In this document: in pieces, positions 11,040 to 21,476 of the stretch
How positions within the stretch are numbered: position 1 is the stretch's first letter
Layout of the letters: every line of letters starts with the position of its first letter
From: Agarophyton chilense
Taxonomy: Eukaryota > Rhodophyta > Florideophyceae > Gracilariales > Gracilariaceae
NCBI GenBank assembly: GCA_030374765.1
Contig: JARGXX010000080.1
Location: 2,170,001-2,234,000, forward strand
Reading direction: 5' to 3'
DNA length: 64,000 nt
Translations under genes and position numbers: made by a program
Notes under the pieces: generated by a model
What the model was told of the DNA's origin: nothing
The model's database searches: none
Seen by the model: only the letters and a program-made list of their open reading frames with translations

Positions 11040-11340
11040 GGGCTCCCCCTTAGTTTTTAAAAGCACGGTTACGTCGACTTATTGCTGCTGACATAACCCT
11101 CACCCAGCTCTTCAACTGAGCCAATTTTTTCTGGGCCTCCTGGACCTGTTGCTGACAAGCCCGGATGCAGTTCACCTCTTTCTCGAGCTAAGCTATCTTC
11201 TCTCGAAGAGTGGGCTCTACGTCCTCCTTCGTCTCTTCTGCACTCGCCACCCAAGGCACCAATTCATCCTCTTTTTTTGCCCCCACCTCTTCCAGCTCCA
11301 CTCGTCACCTTGTTGGGACACGGTGATTGTGAGATAGATA
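11040..11340 (-). pseudogene. Coiled-coil protein fragment
   Basis: Read on the minus strand, a frame with one internal stop encodes a Glu/Lys/Gln-rich segment. Its regular hydrophobic spacing (around QQQVQEAQKKLAQLKSW) is characteristic of a coiled coil. The fragment ends at a stop about 20 codons later. No globular domain is visible and neighbours give no clue, so only the coiled-coil character is claimed. Confidence 0.4.
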
Positions 11341-12111
11341 CCCCGAGTGCACTCATATCAAGTTAACTTTATTTATATATTATGAGAATCATGGTTAAAC
11401 GGTACTTTTTTATGTCTGTGGTCGCCAGCTTACTGTTTGTTACCAGTATAAGTACTAGCTAGGCATGACTTGCACACATTATGGCTCGGATCGCTTGAGC
11501 CGATACGGTTGATGTCAATCACACACCTGAGAAGCTTCACCTCCTCCCGATGGGCCTCCTCATCGTTCGCACGACGTAGCCTGGGCCTCTTCACATGGAT
11601 GAAACTCATATATCGATCGAGCAAGGGACTGCCAACGCTTAACGCCGGACATGTTGAAAAGTGGTTTTTATGTTCCCATATCCAGAACCTGCTCCTACGA
11701 GAACCCTTCAAATGTAGGATAGATCACATTCAAGCGTTAGAAGAGAAAAACCGAAACCTTAAACCTGTTCTTAATGGTGTTGGAAACGAAATGACCAGGA
11801 ATGTGGTCTTAGAAAACTGGGAAACTAGCAATCTATTGCGTTCACTGGAGAAGACGTGTGTGCCATGACTCAAGCAATGGAATCCGCGTGGGAGATCTTG
11901 GAAAAACGATAGCATGTTGAACATCAGAGGGCACATTGCGTGTGTACTGTGTCTCTAAAGCAGGCTGGAATACTGTTCTACAGGCACAATTGTTTCGAAA
12001 TGTGCGATGTTGTGGACTTTCAAAACGCAATGTCCCGCAGCGCTGTCACCGAACAGCCCCGTCGCCCTGCGCTTTTACTTTCTTTCGGCGTCGCATGGAG
12101 GGCAGGGCTGA
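11341..12111. other. Short fragments upstream of the carrier remnant
   Basis: The plus-strand frame at 11,470-11,868 ends in a helical stretch (HIQALEEKNRNLKPVLNG) that looks like another coiled-coil piece. The sequence at 11,870-11,910 continues helix-like in another frame. From 11,940 to 12,110 nothing is recognisable. These could be remnants of the same gene as the 11,040-11,340 fragment only if an inversion occurred, since the strands differ. Confidence 0.3.
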
Positions 12112-13565
12112 ATGGAAGAGGAGTTCTGTCGGTTTGATATTGTTATCAACAACCCCGAGGCTGACAATGAAGTGGAATTTCGGAAAACGGACCGGAGCAA
12201 AACTGGCTTAGTATCTCTGGAAGACATTGAAGAACTGTTGCATGAGTACGCCAAATACGACAAAACTGCTCAAGAGGTGTTACCTGGGGAAAATCCTATA
12301 CTTAGGTCCGTATTTGGGCGTCATGGAATTCGGACTTTGTCAAGGAAGGATTTCAATGAGGTTTCGAGGGATATCCTGCCCCCGTGATTCATAGTGGATA
12401 TTCAAACAATAAGAGAACACTTCCTGAATGCGGATACTATTGGATTTGCTCGGAAATGATATCGAAGACGTGGCGTACCTTGGACCTCATGCCACAAGGT
12501 CCCTAATTGGATCCCAGTTTGTTAGTAGGAACACCATTCCAGCTACAACTCGCTTAGCGTTGGAGACGAATTCTGTGTACCCGCCAACTATGCCAACATG
12601 GATGAAATGGTCCGACTGGATGGCTCTGCGGCTGACTGTAGTAGTGAGCAGGACTGCACTTGGTCCCTTAGAAAGGGCAAAGATGCTGATGCAAACTGGA
12701 AACCGAGTTAAATACTCATGAGAATGGATCGCAAGCATGCGGAAGGTGATTGCGGAAGAATCCAGCATCAGATGTGCTTTGTTTAGGGAGAACGGAGCCA
12801 ACATCCTTCGCCCGGTTCCTAGTACTATAATTCAAACTGCAATAGGTACGCGCCTTTCGTCTTCCCCTGATGCAGCTGCATGGTTTTCGTCGCCGATGTC
12901 GAGGTTGAATGAAAACGGTGTGTCGTTCAATGTTACGGGAACGGGCGGCAATCGTACAATGCTTGCGCTGTTCACCGGAGGGGTGGCCGGAATGGTTAGT
13001 TACACGGCAACTTATCCTTTCGATTTATTTGCGTGCGCGCTTGGCTATGAAGAGGAAGGGCTTCGAGCCCTATCGAGGCCCTTTTAATGGAATCCGTGAA
13101 GCCATGCAGACAGAAGGATAGCATAGTAATTACCATGGATTATTCCCCACACTGGTTGGGAGGTTCGGTTTTGTGGGCATCACACTGGCTGTGTACGAAA
13201 CATGCTTGTTATATATCTGGCCGCGACGCAAAAGCGAGCCCTTAAACACGCCGACACCAGGCGTTTTGGATGCGACCGGAATTCTAATCAACATGAAGAG
13301 CCAGTTGGCAACTTTTTCTATCGATACGCGCCGTAGACGAATGCAGCTTGCTAGATATGATCCTAGATCAGGCTCACAAGCCACAACGTTTTTCAATGCT
13401 TGTACAGAAATTGGGAGTCAGATGGGATGGCACGGATATTTTCGGGGTGCGTTGTCGAACCTATTCAAGATTGCACCGTCAACGGCTGTTAGTTTGCTGG
13501 TGTATGAACGGTTACGACCTCTTGTTGGTGCTATCTACTCAACAAACTGTTTGAAATTCTCTGTT
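12112..13565 (+). pseudogene. EF-hand mitochondrial solute carrier (SCaMC/AGC type), broken
   Basis: An intact relative would move a metabolite across the inner mitochondrial membrane under Ca2+ control. The N-terminal part (12,112-12,387) has a degenerate EF-hand loop (TDRSKTGLVSLED) and a second EF-like segment, then a TGA. The first carrier repeat follows with the signature ALGPLERAKMLMQ (about 12,650). The second has GGVAGMVSYTATYPFDL (about 12,980) and the third has DTRRRRMQ and YFRGALSNLFKIAPS (13,320-13,480). Breaks: a stop at 12,386, a stop at 12,719, a frame change near 13,027 and TAG at 13,119. No intron remnants are obvious. The combination of EF-hands and three carrier repeats is diagnostic; the exact transported substrate is not. 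Confidence 0.85.
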
Positions 13566-13589
13566 GCAGTCATCACCGCACGTTAGAAC

Positions 13590-14100
13590 ATGGTCGTAGA
13601 ACGTCAGGGGCTTTGCTCTTTTTATTCTTTTTGGTGCTGTTTCGTTTTGGATGAAGACAGTGGTAGTTGGGTACCAATGCTCATGTCAGTTTATTAACTG
13701 ACACGAAATGAAAGATTTACTAAAATGTAGATGCGATTATACTACTGTACAATGGCTAGCTTTTGCTTGAAAAGCTATGAACACGTGTTTTGTGCGAAAT
13801 AATCGATAGTTGTAAGCCGCTTTCTATCGAGAGAACGACGTTTGCGGGTGTCGATGAGCGGGCACATGAGGTGAAGATATCATGAATGGTTGTGAATCTA
13901 CGTATGTAGGACTTGAACACAATAAGCGCTGTGATGATGCGGTAACATGCGCATTGTAAGACATTGCTACATTCTGTTGTCATCCCGGTGAGCAACTGCA
14001 CGATTGATGTACCAAAAAATAAAACCAAGGTTAATTTCGATTCCGCGTTCACATTGAATTATGCGCTCCTCACACATGAAACGACAACACGTAACACAAC
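13590..14100. other. No supported gene
   Basis: The sequence after the carrier remnant contains only short frames. The minus-strand frame of the TMEM230-like fragment runs into it to 13,967, but that part (rich in Cys, Arg and Ile) does not resemble the family and is probably 3' untranslated or intronic. Confidence 0.3.
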
Positions 14101-14101
14101 G

Positions 14102-14290
14102 TACATTGCGATAGATGAAACCACGAGCTCCACGTAATGTTTGAATCAAGTTATAAGCGACAGAAGATCCTGGAATGAATGAAATGGACCCAACAGCAAT
14201 AAAGGCAATCGATGTAGCCTGATATCTTTCGCGTAAGTGTAGCAAGCCAACGATTAAAAACGAAATACCGAAACCAAAAAAGAAATAATG
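14102..14290 (-). pseudogene. TMEM230/TMEM134-like membrane protein fragment
   Basis: The family consists of small two-helix membrane proteins of the secretory or endolysosomal system. Read on the minus strand, one hydrophobic helix (FGFGISFLIVG) is followed by a short polar turn and a second helix. The second helix carries the family-type core S-I-S-F-I-P-G-S-x-x-A-Y and then R-G-A-R-G-F-x-Y. The usual acidic C-terminus (an Asp-Asp-ending tail) is not seen; the frame runs on to unrelated sequence. The position after the Arg-Asn couplet (AAT|GTACGT) could be a splice donor, so a further exon is possible. No start codon for the N-terminal part is evident, so the fragment is partial or broken. 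Confidence 0.5.
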
Positions 14291-14361
14291 CTACGAAGAT
14301 TGTTCTCCAAGGAAATGATGTTCTCTGTTCACCTGCAGCACATCGAAGAAAGAGATGTGCA

Positions 14362-14976
14362 TCACTGTAGCGACTTTGCGAAGTGTCGTAGAAAATGGCT
14401 GGAATCTCTTCCTGAAAAGTGTGGCAGACATTGGTGCTGCGGTTGGTTTTGGCGCTTATTTGAGTGACGAACTTCTCTATAGGACCGGTTGTTACAGAAA
14501 GATATAGTTGTCTGTTGTCGCAACATCTCAGCTTCGGAGTGAATAGCGAAGACGAAAGCAACAAACAAAGCAAAGCACGGAAGCCTAACCTCACGAAGCA
14601 ATCGCCTTTGCGTAAACCTTGACAAGGCGCCCCACAATGCACGTGCGACTTGAAAACGCCACTTTCACACGACCCCCGCACGAAACGCGCTTCAATTGGC
14701 CAAAAGGCGCAGCGCTTTCGCCTTCTCGACTTTTTTGTCAATTGAGCAAAGATCGGAGAGCATAGAATTAAATTGCTGAGAAATTTGTTCAAGAAAGGGC
14801 TCCACACTCGTATGATTTTCGACAGCTATCAATGGCCTTCCATCATACAGCCCTGATGATTTTCTAGACGGCCCAGCAGTGAAACATATGAGGGAAAACA
14901 TCACCACCTTCAGTGAGGATGTGATATGTCCATCGATGAAGTAGACTGCCAGGTATCCTTTCTCGCTCTCTGTCAT
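14362..14976 (-). pseudogene. Unassigned interrupted ORF
   Basis: Two open segments (14,692-14,976 and 14,362-14,637) lie in the same minus-strand frame, separated by two stops. The first ends in a helical, coiled-coil-like stretch (around LCSIDKKVEKAKALRLL) and the second contains one hydrophobic segment. The frame continues towards the TMEM230-like fragment. It may be the upstream part of that gene or an independent relic. No domain is recognised. Confidence 0.3.
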
Positions 14977-15490
14977 TGTGCGCCAATACGGTCACTATAT
15001 CAGTTGCAAGATATCCATCCAATTGCAGGTTTCTGCAAAGCATGTTGAGAGGGTGGTGTCCAAACTTCAAACTCGTTTGGCAGTTGCGCTTGTTGTTGTT
15101 CAGTGTATTGATTAAGAGTACTGTCATCGCGCAAATTTCGTTAAGAGGATACAGATTGAATACGAGAGATGGCGCTGAGAACGTCCGCATATGTGTGTTC
15201 TTCAGAAAGTCTCCCAGCAAAAACATCAAGCACATCTGTGGGGCCTTTATGGGAGGCAGGTCGTCTTTGCAGCGAAGGATTGATTCCCGACTGCTCAGAA
15301 CGTCTGAAAAGGAAGCGCATGTTCCAGGATGGTTCTCTGAAGCGCGCAGTAAGAATTCGGAGAGGCTCCTCCGGATGGTGGTCGGTATCAATTCGTTCAA
15401 ACAGCGCGTGCCGGTGTCGGCACGCGCTGTGAGAGCGTGCGAGCGTGTGCGCGAGCGCACGGATCCTCCCTTGGTCAGAACATTGCCCAC
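14864..15490 (-). CDS. Unassigned 208-codon ORF
   Basis: This is one of the longer uninterrupted frames of the window, but the opposite strand is also open for 192 codons over the same stretch, so chance openness is a concern. The predicted protein has a basic Arg/Thr/Ser start and a Leu/Asn-rich middle (around TVLLINTLNNNKRN) without known motifs. It overlaps the 13-bp perfect hairpin at 15,401-15,430. A real gene is possible, not demonstrated. Confidence 0.25.
   Translation of the reverse strand: MGNVLTKGGSVRSRTRSHALTARADTGTRCLNELIPTTIRRSLSEFLLRASENHPGTCASFSDVLSSRESILRCKDDLPPIKAPQMCLMFLLGDFLKNTHMRTFSAPSLVFNLYPLNEICAMTVLLINTLNNNKRNCQTSLKFGHHPLNMLCRNLQLDGYLATDIVTVLAHNDRERERIPGSLLHRWTYHILTEGGDVFPHMFHCWAV
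15401..15430. repeat. Perfect 13-bp inverted repeat with GTGT loop
   Basis: Bases 15,401-15,413 (ACAGCGCGTGCCG) are the exact reverse complement of 15,418-15,430, with only GTGT between them. It is followed by a run of alternating GC-rich purine/pyrimidine bases. It could form a stable hairpin in DNA or RNA. No flanking direct repeats are seen that would mark it as a tiny transposable element. Confidence 0.8.
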
Positions 15491-15703
15491 AAGTGAAATG
15501 ATTGGCGTGCAATTTTGTGCGCAGAGTGTTCCAGTTCAATCTGCGCCATGTTGAACTGGTTTCGGCCGTATTTGGAATGCATGTCATGTTGCGTTCACCA
15601 TTAGGACACTAGCAGGCACATAAATTAGATTTCAAAAAATGGCTTTGGCCGAATAGACATGTGCCAGGTACGCTTCGCTCCTTACAGCACATATTGGGCT
15701 ACT

Positions 15704-17500
15704 TTACAGTACACTACTGTACCGACCCTGGTCACATACAATGTTCATAGGGATACAAACCTCAAACCATTCTTGCGATAGAACGACTGCAGGTCTCTCA
15801 TATTGGTCTTGAAGTTCCTCGTTTACAAAGCGGGACTTTCTCGTCTTCTTCGTAAACATAGTATCTCTCATTAATAGTGCTACCGCACCCATGTGAGCTG
15901 CGTCACTTTTTGGATACACTTCGAGTTCACCTTTCTGAATATTCATTGCAAGATCTAGGTCCAGACCCCTATCAGTAACGGGTTCTTTCCATTCTATCCT
16001 CCTGTGACCATTCCTTCTTAAAGTAAAACATTTGATCATCTATAACTCTGTCACATCCTCCCAGCCAGTTCCAAGGGACTACGCGCCATGAAAAAGCCTC
16101 TCTTCGACGAAAAGGGTAGGTACTTGTCAGGCACGTACTGCTCCTCCGAAGCGAGACCTTGCTTCTTGCTCCAATGTAATGGTTTTTGGAAGCGCCCACA
16201 TAAACTCTACACTATTTGACAATCGCACAGCGTAGCTCGTGTGGTCGAGCTCCAGCGGGCCTTCTGCTTCGTTTCTGTTTTTTGAGAACGCTAATAAGAT
16301 TCGCGGAAGATTTCAACGGGCGATGATCATGCTCTCCATCATCTCCTTTCACTCTGTTGCTCCTCGCCTAGTGCAGCTCTCTCTTTGCCATTCTCGACGG
16401 AGTTAAAGACGGTCGAGGTGTTTTGGAGCTAGATTGCGCAATCTTAATATACTCTTCCCAATCTGATTATTTATGTCAAGGACTGAGTCCATTTCCTTGG
16501 GAACTGGAGGCAGGGGCGTTAATCTCAAGTATCGCATCGGAGTCACGCCATCAAATAGACGAGGTGTTTTTCGCCTCGTTACACTAAACTACTTCGGGGC
16601 CAACATTTGTGTAGGTTTCATAGAGGCAGGTGTTGCAGAAACCTTGTTACCGTCTGCACTGGCATCTTGAGTGCGCTCTTTCTCCCGAATCAGCGTTCCA
16701 GATATTCTTGTAGTGTAACAATAAAGGTCGCTCAAACGAGCAACTGAGCCCCAAGTTTTCGTTCGAAACTGGCAATGAGGCCTTGAGTCCTAAACATGGA
16801 ATCTCGGCTGGATGTGACCTTCACCAAAGAGAGAGATGGCAGAACCACAATCGAAGTGCTTCCTTTTTTTTCGGTGCGTTCTCCGCATTTTTCTCTGCTT
16901 GTTTTGCTCGAATTCCGTGTTTTTCATAAGCGTTCGACTGAATAACTTGCAAATTACGAATAACAGTACCCTTATTGTCCCCAAGTAAGGCGACAGTGGA
17001 TCGCTGATGTTGACTGACGGCTTGATCTGTTTCTGGAAGGTTTGGTTGCGCTCCTTGTCCCCGGACTTGGGGTTGATTTGCTCCAAACGAAGGGGTTACA
17101 GTTGTCTGCTGTCCGTTTTCATTCAACCCAAAGCCGAAGTTAAACCCTCCAGGAGACGACTGGCCAAAACCTCGTAAACCACCAACCCCAAACCCTTTGT
17201 TCGACGCTGCTCGGTTCTTGGCAGTCTGATTGCCAGGTTTTGCTCCGTGCTGAGGAGCTGAAAACTGGCTCGGCTGACTTCAAAATAGCTTGGGTTGCGT
17301 TCCAGTCCCAAACCCAGAGCCAGTGTTGCCGAACGAGTTTCCAGAATTTTAGTTAGGATTGAACATGTTTGGTTGACTTGCACTACCAAATCCAGCAGAC
17401 TTGCCAAAACAAGCGCCTGCTTGTTGATTGTTTGTTCGAAAACCACGACCAGAACCGCCCTTAACTGTTTTATTCCCGAATCCAGTCAACAGGGCTACTT
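15704..17500 (-). pseudogene. Nup98-like FG nucleoporin, broken
   Basis: An intact Nup98 is a nuclear-pore component whose FG repeats form the permeability barrier and whose autoproteolytic domain cuts the Nup98-Nup96 precursor. On the minus strand, 17,490-17,085 encodes at least ten FG dipeptides in GFG, SFG, CFG and NFG contexts in a Gly/Asn/Gln/Ser-rich setting, interrupted by stops at 17,349 and 17,280. At 15,990-15,905 a segment reads RGLDLDLAMNIQKGELEVYP, matching the core strand pattern of the Nup98 autoproteolytic domain (G-L-x-L-D ... V-x-V-Y-P). The cleavage motif H-F-S is not found. Between the two regions several frames are needed. FG content plus the APD-like segment in the right order supports the call. 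Confidence 0.6.
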
Positions 17501-17765
17501 CTTTGCCTTTGCTGGTTTAAGTGGTCGTTTAATTACTTGATCACTCGTTTGGAGCAGACCTTTTTCCGTTCCAAATCTAAAATGGTCCTGCTTGGAGGAA
17601 ATAATTCAGGCGTCGGTGCCTGTGCCTGGCGAGAAAGTAACGGCGCTTAGAGATATCAAGATATCCTAGCAAAGAATCAATACAAGATACCGGCTAAGTA
17701 GATCTATCGCTAAGTCTCAAATTTTGAGAGTACACAAGCGTTCTTGATGTATTTTGCTTCAGTCC

Positions 17766-20412
17766 CTAGTGCCACCAGACGTTGACAAAAATGACCTTTC
17801 CTCTGGATTTTCTTCCACGCACGTTTCCCAGAACAGTACCTCCCCAAATTTGCCTAGTCATACCATAATACATATGTTTCATCACATCTGTTTCATTATT
17901 TGAATACGACTCACTAACGTTGGGTGATGTTTCTGGAGTGAAAAGTGCGCAATCACAGCACTTCTGGCGAGTATCGTTTGCCCTCCCCTTCCTTTTTCCG
18001 TAATAATCCACTGTCTCGATGAATCTGTTCTTTGAACAAGATTGTTGCAGAATCAAACATTTTTTTCTCTCTAAATGACAAGGATTTCCACTTGGACATA
18101 TTTTGGCGAGTATAGCGAACATGAAACTGCCACCGATTATCAGTCAAATCTCCCATCTCTTTTCCAATTCCGATAAAAAACGCAGCCCTTTCGTACTCAT
18201 CGGAGGTAGCTTAAACTGATGGTTTCGGGTACCAGCACGAAAGAAGGTTAACATTTTGGTCCAAACCGGCCGGCGGCAGCCCACCGTTGACTATTTTCAA
18301 AGCAAATAAAGTGTGATTCTTAAGGAAAATCTGTGATGAAAGGCTTTTCTTCGAGTTCACTCGTCGCCCAATCTCATCTACCAAACTTTCAACCAGGAAG
18401 TGGGAGGTGTTTGGAAGAGGTCCATACTGCTTCAGGATCTCTGGAATATGGAGAATGGCACGTGTTGTTGGCGTGAAGCAGAACCCGTGTTTATCTACCG
18501 ACCCAACCATGGTTACAAATTGTGCGTAGAGCTGCTCTATAATGTTCTGTAGCTTCAGAAAACTCGATAGCTCCCAATTATACTCGAAAACAACACCTAT
18601 CATCTCGCTTTTCTTCACCCATACGTTGTATACCTTCTTCTGTACTTTAAAGCGATGCAGGAATGGCATCAAAAACATCTCTCCATGTTTTTTTAGGTCT
18701 GGGGCTGTGAATAGAGATACATTATCGAGCGAGAATGGTGATCGACTTCACGAGGCGGGAATGGTGCTTCAGTACTTATCAATACCCACATTGACCCTGG
18801 ATAGAATCTCTGAAGAAATCACAAAAGTCGGAACATTTGTTTCAAGTTTCTCAACACCAGAATGGCAGCCTGTTATGACCATGAGAAAATGCCTCACCCA
18901 TCCTAAAAGTACGAGATGCATGAAATCATATGGCGCTGAAAATGGAAAGTTCATGGTTAAGTTTTGAAGGAGTGATACTCTAGAAACCCCAGTCTTCTTG
19001 GCGACCATCTTCTTCTCTTTAGATCCATCTTCAAGGTTTTTCAGCTTTCTCTATATGGCTCTTATCTGTGCTGTGGTCCGAGGATCAGGGCACTCAATTT
19101 TAATTATTGTCCCTGTAGCATACTCAAGACGGCCGGCCGCAAAGCTGCGAATAATTTTTTTAACAATTGTTCTTAAAGCTACAGATGATCTGCGACTTCT
19201 CAATTATCTCTAACGTTTGAAACAGAGTCGACAAAATGTTGACCCTGTATGTCCAATATATCTCAGAACCTTCGTCGCAGCAGGCCAATCTGATGTGAAA
19301 ATAGACACAAATGCATACGATTTTCTTTGTCACTCCTCAGCACAGACGGCATTCGTTTCTCTTTCGAGTTTCTGCAGATCTTCTACAACAGCTTCAGTGA
19401 AAGATTCCAGAAATTATGACTTGTGGGCTCTTGGAATCGCAACAAATATCGAAGAATTTGGCTCTTTTGACCTTTGGGAGGGCGTGTAGTTCAGAACAGT
19501 CGATACTAAAGGCCAGCAGAACAAAGCAGCTCCAGATATAGTCCTCGAGTCCTCAGATTCATCTGTTGATAATGTAAGCAATACGTTAATCCTAACCTGT
19601 TGGTGTTGCTTCCATGTCTTTAATTTGTCACCATGGAACTTTCGTAATAGCAGACCGTGGTGGTGGTCGTGATGAGAATTTCCCACAAAGGCATTTGCAA
19701 AGGCGTTTTCGGCTCTTTTCAATGAAAAAACGATCTCTGAAAAGTATTCTGGGCTTCTGCAGAGCGCCTTGTTCAAATCAGAGGGTTTGACATACCATAA
19801 GTTTTTTTCGAGCATCCAAGCAGAGAACGGTTGCACTCTGGGCATTCAAGCACATTTTTCAAAGAACCACTTCGAGCGGCGTGTTCTTCTGTGCAGATGT
19901 TACCAAAGTTCTTGGGACAATCGACATTCTTCTAACATAGCTCCAAAGAGATCTATATGAACACTTTACTTCAACTGGGGCAACAGAGAGCACACGTTGA
20001 ATGCTCCGCTGTGATATTCCGGTAATCTCTGCAGTAAAGATGAAGGCGCTAAGCCTACGATATTCGCGTTGTACAAGTGAGTTATCGGAGTCCAGCTGTG
20101 CTTCATCGGCCTCTTTAATGGTAGACGTGGAGTTGTCTTGTGAGTGAAAGACTTCGCTATGTGTATAGGTGAAATCACCATCCCCACCAACCAATTCAAT
20201 TCGTCCTGGAGGAAAGAAAGATGCACGTTGTTGAAACTCATATTCCCGGGGGCTGGACTGTTGGGAATTGGGCAGTGATGAGCGTACATCACTACCGGGC
20301 TGGTCAGGTTGGGTTCCTTCACCCACTGGTAAAAATCACTGATAATCGTGCTGTTCAGGAGAGAAATATTTCTCGAAACGGTGTCTACTTCTTCGTCGTT
20401 ACGTCGAAACAT
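17766..20412 (-). pseudogene. CACTA-like (Tnp2-family) transposase, copy 2
   Basis: This is a diverged relative of the transposase at 3,437-6,456. It probably starts at the ATG complementary to 20,410-20,412. An acidic Ser/Asp/Glu N-terminus is followed by a zinc ribbon (HAARSGSLKNVLECPEC, about 19,825-19,890). Then come a W-Y-V-K-P-S-D-L segment matching copy 1, the L-x-L-S-T...W-P-L-V-S-T-V-L region, GHTGSTFCRLC-like sequence (about 19,240), P-Y-D-F-M-H-L-V-L-L-G-W (about 18,910) and the G-P-L-P-N-T-S-H-F-L-V-E region (about 18,390). Many stops and frame changes lie between them. The two copies differ throughout, so they are old insertions or separate subfamilies, not a recent duplication. 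Confidence 0.8.
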
Positions 20413-21476
20413 GAACTATAGAGTGAAACGAAAAGGAAGCGGAGGCACTTTCGAAGCTAATAGACGTTTGAAGCTCCCAACGATTTCTGCTTGGCTGCAT
20501 AGTCTTCTGTGCTCCGTTACATTCATCGCTTTGCCTGGTTTTTGTCTTTCTCCGCTTTTTTATACTAGACTTCTCGGCATTCTCAACTTCTCACTTGCTT
20601 CTCTTTTTAGTCTCTCCATTCTGGACAGAAGTGCTTGTGAAAAATCCACCTTATCTGAGATACGTGAAGTCCACTGTGATCGTAGTACCGTGAGCATCGC
20701 TATGTGTACAAAAACAGCTTGGAATATCAAAAGTTGGAAACTAATGAACTTTGATTATATTTGCCCGACCTATACTCATGTGTGGAATGGTTTCATATCG
20801 AGAAGATCATTAATGTAACAGTGGAAAGCTATCTTCGGCGCCATACTGAGATGAAACGAAAGCGCAGAGCTAGTATCAATCGAACGAGCGAAACGAACTT
20901 TTACTTCAGCGCAGGGTTTCCATCTTCTCTGTTTTGCTCTACATATTCCCAACCTCTGTCTCCCTCTTCACCTTTCCTCACCTTTCAACAGTCCCTTTTC
21001 CTGTCTTATATCTTTTCTATTTCCTTTATATTCCCCCACCCCATCTATTACACCTTTTCTACGGTCGAAAAAAAACACAGTAACCAACACTTTTGCTATT
21101 TTTTCCTTCCATTCCCCCGAGCATTGTTTTACCTTCGCATCATACTTGAAACCCATTCAGAGCAATTTGTATCACGTCTGTTTGTCGAATAAAACTGGCT
21201 TTGTGTGATCTTCGTTTCTTTTGCATTCATTTGTCGTTCCGTTGCTACGCCGCATTGATTCATCGGTATCTGTCGTAACGTTATCCCGTTTATGCGGCAA
21301 AGCGTGCGTAGCTTAGCTCTGGACTCCACGAGGCGGTACATGGCGTTGTTCTTCGCAGCCTACTAGTTGCCCTTTTCAATTACGTTCCCGTTCTTATCTT
21401 CCGTTCATGTTCGTTACCCGGTGTCAACTCGACGACACATCAGTTTCTTTAACAGCATCTCATTTCAAAACAAATC
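20413..21476. promoter_or_regulatory. Intergenic region between divergent transposon genes, copy 2
   Basis: This lies between the start of transposase copy 2 (minus) and ORF B copy 2 (plus). It contains a striking pyrimidine tract (about 20,925-21,065, almost only C and T with stretches such as cctctgtctccctcttcacc) about 410 bases upstream of the ORF B start. Pyrimidine-rich tracts are common in some eukaryotic promoters and 5' leaders. Open frames across it are explained by composition. The regulatory role is inferred from the divergent arrangement. Confidence 0.4.

Noticed and set aside
14692-15490. Phosphopantothenate-cysteine ligase or similar enzyme on the minus strand
   Set aside because: A faint impression only; no nucleotide-binding or catalytic motif could be located.
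14976-15554. 192-codon plus-strand ORF opposite the 208-codon minus ORF
   Set aside because: Both strands are open and neither has motifs. I listed only the minus frame, at low confidence, and treat this one as a shadow.
20925-21192. 143-codon plus-strand ORF across the pyrimidine tract
   Set aside because: The Ser/Phe/Leu/Pro-rich translation is a direct result of C/T-only sequence, not of coding selection.
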